64,000 nt of DNA from DATFTE01 sp963802575 (GTDB lineage: Bacteria > Acidobacteriota > Terriglobia > Terriglobales > Acidobacteriaceae). The stretch lies in NCBI GenBank assembly GCA_963802575.1, contig CAWDJF010000008.1, forward strand, positions 372,001 through 436,000, in the 5' to 3' direction. Position 1 is the stretch's first letter, and every line of letters starts with the position of its first letter. The position numbers and the translations under genes are program-made. The notes under the pieces were generated by a model that was given only the letters and a program-made list of their open reading frames with translations, did no database searches and was not told the DNA's origin. This document shows positions 58,120 to 64,000 of this stretch, piece by piece.

Positions 58120-59799
58120 ATGAAAACACTTTGTCGTCTCATCGGATTATTCCTACTCGCTCCTGCCCTTGCTGCTCAATCCAAGCCTGCCGCCGACTTG
58201 ATCATCAATCACGCCAAGATCTGGACGGTCGATACGTCTCGTCCTCAGGCCCAAGCGGTTGCGGTCCTTGGCGACAGCATTGTTGCCGTTGGATCGAATG
58301 ACGAGGTTGACCAGTGGCGAGGACCGAACACCCGCGTCATCGACGCCGTCGGCAAACTTCTGCTGCCTGGATTCAACGATGCCCACGTCCATTTCATCGA
58401 TGGAGGGGCCAGCCTCGACCGAGTCCAACTCAAAGACGCCGCGACGGCGCAGGAGTTCGCTCGCCTCATCGGCGATCAGGCGAAGAAAGTCGACAAGGGC
58501 GAGTGGGTGCTCGGCGGCGAATGGGATGAAACCAAGTGGACGCCGTCAAATCTTCCGACCAAAGATCTGATCGACTCTCTCACTCCAGAAACGCCGGTAT
58601 TCGTGACCCGCTATGACGGCCACGAGTCGCTTGCTAATTCGATTGTCCTACGCATGGCAGGCATTACCGCGAAAACCCCCGACCCTCCCGGCGGTGTCAT
58701 CGTTCGTGACGCCAAAGGCAATCCCACCGGAGTGGTGAAAGATGCCGCGCAGGATCTGGTCTTCAAAGTCGTTCCCCCTTTCACTCATGATCAACTGGTA
58801 AGAGTCGTCAAGCGCGCCATGGCCCACGCCGCTTCCGTCGGGGTTACCAGCGTGCAGCATATGAACCCCGACTATGAAGATATCGCTGTCTACTCGGAAC
58901 TGCTCGAGCGCGGTGAACTTATTACCCGCATCTATGCTGCACCATTAATTCCGCAAGTCGATGATCAGGCAAAGATCGGCATCCGGCATGCCTTCGGAGG
59001 CCCTTATCTGCGTCTCGGTGCACTGAAGGCCTATGCCGACGGATCGCTCGGGGCTGCGACCGCTTACTTTTTCGAGCCCTACCTCAATACCCCCAACAAT
59101 CGGGGTCTGCTCAACGACACCATGCAGCCGCTTTCGCTCATGCGCGACCGTATGATGAAGGCCGACGCCGCCGGATTGCAGCTTTGCACCCACGCCATCG
59201 GAGATCAGGGTATCTCGATTATTCTTGATCTTTACTCCGACATTATGAAAGCCCACGGCGATGCCGATCGCCGCTTTCGCATCGAGCACGCTCAGCATGT
59301 TGCTGCCAAAGATTTCGACCGCTTCGCGCAATTGCACGTGATCGCTTCCGTCCAGCCCTATCACGCCATCGACGATGGACGTTGGGCCGAGAGTCGCATC
59401 GGGCACGATCGGGCCAGCCGCACTTACGCCTTTCGCACATTTCTCGATCACGGGGTCCGCCTCGCCTTCGGAACCGACTGGGATGTCGCCCCATTGAATC
59501 CCATGTTCGGCTTGTACGCCGCGGTCACGCGTGCCACCCTCGACGGCAAGAATCCCAACGGATGGTTCCCCGAGCAGAAGCTCACCATCAAAGAAGCCAT
59601 CGAGGCCTACACCATGGGCTCGGCCTACGCCGAATTTCAGAACACGGTAAAAGGCTCCATCACGGCCGGCAAGCTGGCTGACATGGTCATTCTCAGTGAT
59701 GACTTATTCTCGATTGACCCGGTCAAGATTCGTGACGTGAAAGTGCTGAAGACCTTTGTCGGCGGAAAGCTGGTCTACGACGCAGGGGCCGCACAGTGA
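58120..59799 (+). CDS. Secreted YtcJ-type amidohydrolase
   Basis: A 559-residue exported metal-dependent amidohydrolase. The signal peptide (RLIGLFLLAPALAAQ) is followed by ADLIINHAKIWTVDT (the N-terminal beta-sandwich), the metal site PGFNDAHVHFIDGG, the conserved HAIGDQGISI and EHAQHVAAKDFDR histidines, and LAFGTDWDVAPLNPM with the Asp. The group hydrolyses N-acyl or amide substrates; the substrate is not known. An alpha/beta hydrolase follows with a GTGA overlap, so they are co-translated. Confidence 0.9.
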   Translation: MKTLCRLIGLFLLAPALAAQSKPAADLIINHAKIWTVDTSRPQAQAVAVLGDSIVAVGSNDEVDQWRGPNTRVIDAVGKLLLPGFNDAHVHFIDGGASLDRVQLKDAATAQEFARLIGDQAKKVDKGEWVLGGEWDETKWTPSNLPTKDLIDSLTPETPVFVTRYDGHESLANSIVLRMAGITAKTPDPPGGVIVRDAKGNPTGVVKDAAQDLVFKVVPPFTHDQLVRVVKRAMAHAASVGVTSVQHMNPDYEDIAVYSELLERGELITRIYAAPLIPQVDDQAKIGIRHAFGGPYLRLGALKAYADGSLGAATAYFFEPYLNTPNNRGLLNDTMQPLSLMRDRMMKADAAGLQLCTHAIGDQGISIILDLYSDIMKAHGDADRRFRIEHAQHVAAKDFDRFAQLHVIASVQPYHAIDDGRWAESRIGHDRASRTYAFRTFLDHGVRLAFGTDWDVAPLNPMFGLYAAVTRATLDGKNPNGWFPEQKLTIKEAIEAYTMGSAYAEFQNTVKGSITAGKLADMVILSDDLFSIDPVKIRDVKVLKTFVGGKLVYDAGAAQ

Positions 59800-60680
59800 C
59801 CCAACCTGATCGCGATCACCATCACGGGCTGGAAGAGAAGTCGTTCGACACCGGAGAGGTCACGCTCAACTACGCTGAAGGGGAAGACAACGGCACACCC
59901 CTGGTTCTGCTGCACGGCCTCGGCCGCCGCTGGCAAGTCTTCCTGCCGCTGATTCCCAGCCTTTCCCTGCGCTGGCACATCTACGCCGTTGACCTTCGCG
60001 GCCATGGCAAATCGGCCCACATCCCGCGCGGCTATCGCGGTACGCAGTACTCGGAAGACGTTATCCGCTTTCTCCGCCAAGAAGTGAACGAGCCTGCGGT
60101 CGTGTTCGGGCACTCTCTCGGCGGGATGGCCGCGATGTGGGTTGCCGCCCACGAACCGGAGTTGGTCAAAGCCATCATCCTCGGGGATAACCTGATTTCG
60201 AACGTTGTTTTTGAGCAGTCTTACTACCCCATGCTCTTCGGAGGCTTGCGCGATCTGGCGAGGAAAGGCGGCACGCTCGAAGAAATTGCTCGCGGCCTGG
60301 CTGAAATCAAACTGAAGCTTCCTGGCCTCGACGAGCTCGTACGCATCGGAGATCTTCCCGGAAACGATCAGGCATTTCTTCTGTGGTGGGCACGCTGCGT
60401 CAAGCAAGTCGATCCTGATACCTACGCGATGTCGCTTGATGGAACTTCGCTCGAAGGTTGGGATGGAGAAGCTCTTCTTCGGGCCATCAAATGCCCCACG
60501 CTCCTGCTCCAAGCCAGCCCCCAACTGGGAGGCCTCATGTCGGACGCCGACGTGCAACTCGCGCTGAAGTTACTCGCGCATCCGGCTCACGTGAGTTTCC
60601 CCACGCTAGGACATGCGCTCTACATCCAGCAACCCGAGCCAATCTTGCGCGCGGTCAATAATTTTCTGGAGTCGCTGTAA
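59796..60680 (+). CDS. Alpha/beta hydrolase
   Basis: A 294-residue alpha/beta-fold hydrolase. The oxyanion motif is LVLLHGLGRRW, the nucleophile elbow is VFGHSLGGMAA with Ser, and the His is in FPTLGHALYIQQ. It has no signal peptide. The start is GTG at 59796, overlapping the amidohydrolase stop. It probably acts with the amidohydrolase in breaking down an amide/ester substrate, by context only. Confidence 0.87.
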   Translation: MTQPDRDHHHGLEEKSFDTGEVTLNYAEGEDNGTPLVLLHGLGRRWQVFLPLIPSLSLRWHIYAVDLRGHGKSAHIPRGYRGTQYSEDVIRFLRQEVNEPAVVFGHSLGGMAAMWVAAHEPELVKAIILGDNLISNVVFEQSYYPMLFGGLRDLARKGGTLEEIARGLAEIKLKLPGLDELVRIGDLPGNDQAFLLWWARCVKQVDPDTYAMSLDGTSLEGWDGEALLRAIKCPTLLLQASPQLGGLMSDADVQLALKLLAHPAHVSFPTLGHALYIQQPEPILRAVNNFLESL

Positions 60681-60702
60681 TTCAAAACCAACAAGCTGAT
60701 GA

Positions 60703-60743
60703 TTGTCATTCCGACCAGAGGCGAAGCCGAAGGAAGAAATCTG
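60703..60743 (+). repeat. Interspersed TCATTCCGA-type repeat, diverged copy
   Basis: TTGTCATTCCGACCAGAGGC, then GAAGCCGAAGGAAGAAATCTG. Related to 12359. It lies at the 3' side of the alpha/beta hydrolase gene. Confidence 0.5.
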
Positions 60744-60765
60744 ATGTCCTGCACGGGTGCCGCAT

Positions 60766-61095
60766 TCAAACGCCCGTTCCTCCCGACCCCTTCCCGCTAC
60801 TCCCAAAATAAAATCCTAATGCCGATCCGATTAGCCCGACGATGGCCGGAAGCACAATTTGCAGCATCTCTTTCGTCTGCTCCCAGTGCTCCTTCCACGA
60901 TGCCGATTCCACGCAAGCCCACACCACCACGAAGCCCAGAATCAGCAGCAGTCCCACGCTGATCACCAGGCGAACATAGTCTCGCCGTTTCTCCGGATTG
61001 TAGTTCTCCAGTTCCGGATGTGCTCCCTCATCTACCGTCAAGTCCAAAGATGATTCATCTTCCGGCATTGCGTTCTGCACAGGCTCGTCGCTCAC
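60766..61095 (-). CDS. Small two-helix membrane protein
   Basis: A 109-residue protein: an acidic N-terminus (about 45 residues, EDESSLDLTVDEG), a helix (VRLVISVGLLLILGFVVVW), a charged loop (SWKEHWEQTKE) and a second helix (LQIVLPAIVGLIGSALGFYFGSS) with a Gly-rich tail. The GFYFGSS end is a widespread membrane motif of unknown role. GTG at 61095 is preferred to GTG at 61140 because GGGAG lies 6 nt before it. It follows the RHH gene at 61168 on the same strand. Confidence 0.6.
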   Translation of the reverse strand: MSDEPVQNAMPEDESSLDLTVDEGAHPELENYNPEKRRDYVRLVISVGLLLILGFVVVWACVESASWKEHWEQTKEMLQIVLPAIVGLIGSALGFYFGSSGKGSGGTGV

Positions 61096-61167
61096 GTCGG
61101 GCTCCCAAAAAACAAATTGGGTGATGGCCGCAGCCACCACCCACGCAGTTTAACCAACTCGTTGCGC

Positions 61168-61401
61168 TCAGCGAACGATTTTCAGTTCCTGTGTTTTTCC
61201 ATCGCGATCAATCAGGATACGTGCTTTCTCATCTTTATCGGCGCTCACAATCAAATCACTTATGTTGATGGCCTGCCGCAATGCCTGAGAAATCGTGAGG
61301 TTCTGCATCTTTGCCAGCTTCTGCAAGGTGTCATACACCTGCTGCGGGAAAATGACGTTCACGCGTCGGGTCGCACCATTCGTCCCATTGTTGTCCGACA
61401 T
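61168..61401 (-). CDS. RHH-type DNA-binding protein (CopG-like)
   Basis: A 77-residue protein. The RHH core is TRRVNVIFPQQVYDTLQKLAKMQNLTISQALRQAINI, followed by a short C-terminal part (ILIDRDGKTQELKIVR). The N-terminal strand plus two helices match Arc/CopG repressors and antitoxins. GAGGTGG lies about 4 nt before the ATG. No toxin is adjacent; a small membrane gene follows instead. Confidence 0.75.
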   Translation of the reverse strand: MSDNNGTNGATRRVNVIFPQQVYDTLQKLAKMQNLTISQALRQAINISDLIVSADKDEKARILIDRDGKTQELKIVR

Positions 61402-61482
61402 ATACCACCTCGTCCTATGTCAATCATACATCAAAAATACGCATTTTATACATATGGCAGTCGCCAAGCGATTCCAGAAACG

Positions 61483-62781
61483 TCAGCCGTGCTCTTCCGC
61501 CCGCAGTAAATCCTTCACGCTCTCCCGCCGACGAATCACCCGCGCTGTCTTTCCATCCACCAGAACCTCGGCCGCTCGCGGGCGGGTGTTGTAATTCGAC
61601 GCCAGCACCATCCCATATGCGCCTACGTCGAGGATGGCCAGCAAATCGCCTTCCGCGACGAGCGGAATTTCTCTACTCCTCGCGAAGAAATCTCCCGTCT
61701 CACACACAGGACCAACCAAGTCGACAGTCTCGGTGGCGGCACCCTGCCGTCCCTGCACCGGAACAATCTCGTGAAATGCGTTATAGAGAGAAGGCCGCAG
61801 CAGATCATTCATTGCGGCATCGACGATGACAAATTTCTTGCCGTTGTTGGTTTTGCGATAAAGCACCCGTGTCACCAGCGCTCCCGCCGGACCAACGATC
61901 GACCGTCCCGGCTCCAGCAGCAAATGCACCTTTAACCCTTTCAGCGGCTCCAGTAGCGCCGAAGCATACTGCCCGAATTCCGGCCCACCCGCTCCCTCAT
62001 AAGGGATTCCGAGCCCGCCGCCCCCATCCACATACTCGATGCGGTGCCCGTCTTTGCGCAGGTCGCGCACCAGGTCTGCCACCCGTTCCATGGCAAGCGT
62101 GAATGGCTCGACATCGGTGATCTGCGACCCGATGTGCACGCTTACTCCGCGCGTCTTTAAGCTCTTCATCCCCGACGCTCGCGCGTAAAGCTCGCGAGCC
62201 TGGCCGATGGGAATACCGAACTTGTGCTGATGCAATCCCGTAGAGATATAAGGATGCGTCTTCGCCGGCACGTCGGGATTCACACGTAATGCCATCGGCG
62301 CACTTCGCTTCAATCGCGATGCGCACTCCGCTAGCAGGGAGAGTTCCGATTCGCTCTCCACATTGAAGAGAAGAATGCCGGCCTGAAGGGCAGCTTCAAG
62401 TTCTTCGCGCTGCTTCCCCACGCCCGAAAAAACGACTTTCTTCGCCGCCTTCCGTCCTACATGCAGCACCCGTTCCAGTTCGCCGCCTGACACCACGTCA
62501 AAGCCGCATTCCAGATTCGCGAGTAATCGCAGAACGCTCAGGTTGGAATTCGCTTTAACCGAATAACAGAGCGTGAAGTCCGCTTTCCGAAACGCCCGCT
62601 GGAACGCCCGAGCGCGCTCGCGGATCGTCGTCGCAGAATAAACATAGAGCGGCGTGCCATACCGCTCCGCCAGACGCGGCAAGGGAATTTCGTCACATTG
62701 CAGAATAGATTCGCGCGAGGCACGTCGAAGCAATCCCTTGCGGATTGCTTGATAAGAAAATGCAGGCGGACGTCCGGTCAT
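61483..62781 (-). CDS. lysA: Diaminopimelate decarboxylase
   Basis: A 432-residue PLP enzyme that makes lysine from meso-diaminopimelate. The PLP Lys is in LCYSVKANSN; HKFGIP, GVSVHIGSQ, the EPGRSIVG segment, VDAAMNDLLRP and GPVCETGDFFA are diagnostic. ATG at 62781 is used; an in-frame GTG at 62790 overlaps the stop of the upstream phosphatase gene. Close packing suggests an operon with it, which is unusual. Confidence 0.95.
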   Translation of the reverse strand: MTGRPPAFSYQAIRKGLLRRASRESILQCDEIPLPRLAERYGTPLYVYSATTIRERARAFQRAFRKADFTLCYSVKANSNLSVLRLLANLECGFDVVSGGELERVLHVGRKAAKKVVFSGVGKQREELEAALQAGILLFNVESESELSLLAECASRLKRSAPMALRVNPDVPAKTHPYISTGLHQHKFGIPIGQARELYARASGMKSLKTRGVSVHIGSQITDVEPFTLAMERVADLVRDLRKDGHRIEYVDGGGGLGIPYEGAGGPEFGQYASALLEPLKGLKVHLLLEPGRSIVGPAGALVTRVLYRKTNNGKKFVIVDAAMNDLLRPSLYNAFHEIVPVQGRQGAATETVDLVGPVCETGDFFARSREIPLVAEGDLLAILDVGAYGMVLASNYNTRPRAAEVLVDGKTARVIRRRESVKDLLRAEEHG

Positions 62782-62786
62782 CCCGC

Positions 62787-64000
62787 TCACTTGCGCTTTC
62801 CGGGACCGCCTTTGACTTTGATCGCGACCACGGTTTGATCGTCAAATGCCTCGACGCCCTTGGCATATTTGGCGACCGCTTTGAAGATCGAGTCGACTAC
62901 GCAATCGGCGGTTTGCTCTTCGCATCCCGCGACCAGTTTCTCCACGCGGGTTCGTCCAAACATCTCTCCCGCCTTGTTACGCGCGTCGAGAATGCCATCG
63001 CTGAAGAACACGAACAGGTCTCCGGGCTTGGCGCGGAAGGTGAACTCGTCGTAGTCGGCTTCATCGAACAGACCGAGTGGCAATCCGGTCGCCTCGATGA
63101 TCTCGATCTTCCCGTCGTGGCAGTAAATTGGACGAGGAAGTCCAGAATTGGCCACGGTTAGCGTCCGGTTGGGATCATCCCATACCGCGTAAATCAGCGA
63201 AACGAATTGCGCGTCGATGCGCCGTTCCCCCAGCGAGAAGTTCACCGCCGACAACATCTCAGCCGGTCCTGGCTCAATGGGCGCGTGCGATCGCAGAATA
63301 CCGCTTACCAGTGCCGCATAAATCGCCGCAGGAGCCCCTTTGCCGCTCACATCCCCGATCACGATCGCCGATCGTGACAGGGAATAGCTCACGAAGTCAT
63401 ACAGATCTCCGCCAATCGCCCGGGCCGGAGCGAACTTCGCCGCCACTTCGAGGTTCGGGAGCTTGGGTAAGGCATGAGGCAGCAGACGGAACTGCAATTC
63501 TCGCGCGAGTGACAGGTCGCGCTCCAGTCGGGCTTCCTGCCGTGCGATCTCTTCATACAAACGAGCATTTTCCAGTGCGATCGCCACCTGCGCCGCGAGC
63601 GTCGTCACCGTTCGCTTATGATCTTCAGTGAAGAATCCGCGCCGCGTATGCTCCAGATCGAGCACGCCGATCACCTTGTCTTTGTAGATCAACGGCACGG
63701 CGAGTTCTGACCGCGTTTCGGGATTCAGCAACACGTAGCGCGTATCCTTGCTGACATCGGGCACCAGCACTGCCTGCTTATGCTGCGCCGCGTAGCCCAC
63801 CAACCCCACACCCAGGGCAACGTCGTGCTTCAGATGGATGTTCTCCTGAAAGCGCAGCGAAAAGCGGTGCTGCAGCTTCTCGCCTTCGGGATCGAGCAGC
63901 AGAATGCTGAACATCTGATAATCGATCAGCCGCGCCAGCAGTTCAGCAATGCGTTTCAGTAGTTCATCGAGATTCAGAATCGACGTCAGTTCGCGCGCAA
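62787..64000 (-). CDS. GAF-PP2C (RsbU-type) serine phosphatase, partial
   Basis: At least 404 residues; the 5' end is beyond the window. The sequence from 64000 reads LARELTSILNLDELLKRIAELLARLIDYQ, then a GAF domain (FSILLLDPEGEKL, then AVPLIYKDKVIGVLDLE), a coiled linker and a PPM/RsbU domain (FAPARAIGGDLYDFV with Asp, VIGDVSGKGAPAAIY, FFSDGILDARN). It would dephosphorylate a STAS-type antagonist in a partner-switch system; an RsbW-like kinase is at 26683, too far for an operon. It overlaps the lysA start region. Confidence 0.88.
   Translation of the reverse strand, partial: ARELTSILNLDELLKRIAELLARLIDYQMFSILLLDPEGEKLQHRFSLRFQENIHLKHDVALGVGLVGYAAQHKQAVLVPDVSKDTRYVLLNPETRSELAVPLIYKDKVIGVLDLEHTRRGFFTEDHKRTVTTLAAQVAIALENARLYEEIARQEARLERDLSLARELQFRLLPHALPKLPNLEVAAKFAPARAIGGDLYDFVSYSLSRSAIVIGDVSGKGAPAAIYAALVSGILRSHAPIEPGPAEMLSAVNFSLGERRIDAQFVSLIYAVWDDPNRTLTVANSGLPRPIYCHDGKIEIIEATGLPLGLFDEADYDEFTFRAKPGDLFVFFSDGILDARNKAGEMFGRTRVEKLVAGCEEQTADCVVDSIFKAVAKYAKGVEAFDDQTVVAIKVKGGPGKRK

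Overview
The window looks like a chromosomal segment of an Acidobacteriota genome (Terriglobia-like). This is inferred from gene content, moderately high GC, many secreted hypothetical proteins and the style of its intergenic repeats; no rRNA, tRNA or marker phylogeny is available to prove it. It is mostly ordinary core and housekeeping DNA. I see no prophage, insertion sequence, integron or CRISPR array.

Layout. 1-9.9 kb: the start of an ABC exporter, two tandem secreted paralogues, hemW, a DUF962 membrane protein, an acyl-CoA dehydrogenase, a metallo-beta-lactamase-fold protein, a small zinc-ribbon protein, a TIR-domain membrane protein, a secreted seven-bladed propeller-like protein and a secreted esterase. 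9.9-14.4 kb: a low-complexity secreted protein, then meaB, methylmalonyl-CoA epimerase, tsaB, rimI and a YdcH-like protein. 14.5-18.8 kb: a tight envelope/replication operon psd-pssA-(Usg-like Asd paralogue)-lptE-holA. 18.8-26.7 kb: a small membrane protein, an arylamine N-acetyltransferase, rpsT, a Ycf46-like AAA ATPase, a CoA-binding protein, then phoH-ybeY-corC-era. 26.7-38.4 kb: an RsbW-like kinase, an NtrYX-like two-component pair (minus strand), then the type IV pilus motor and regulatory block pilB-pilT-pilC-pilS-pilR. 38.4-48.8 kb: small proteins, a ceruloplasmin-like multicopper oxidase, a SAM hydrolase, a beta-barrel protein, a glycosyltransferase with an MshEN-type N-terminus, and a DUF4097 pair downstream of an HlyD-like adaptor. 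49-64 kb: a second CorC-like protein, an orphan DppB-like permease, a ribbon-helix-helix pair, purQ, a CpxP-like/anti-sigma/ECF-sigma unit, a truncated AI-2E protein, yebC, tlyA, nadK, an amidohydrolase, an alpha/beta hydrolase, a second RHH protein, lysA and an RsbU-type phosphatase that runs off the end.

Four genes (the AAA ATPase, pilB, pilT and a TPR protein) are each broken by one extra base. All four errors have the same sign, so sequencing or assembly error must be excluded before calling them pseudogenes.

The most unusual signal is not a gene. At least seven gene boundaries carry short arrays of degenerate 7-bp units, and two more carry 8-bp units. The unit sequence differs from site to site but the period is kept. 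Several arrays start at or inside the stop codon of the upstream gene, and some supply the start codon of the next one. Three sites have inverted arms. A second recurrent pattern is a -10-like box 6-14 nt before a start codon with no Shine-Dalgarno, which suggests leaderless transcripts.
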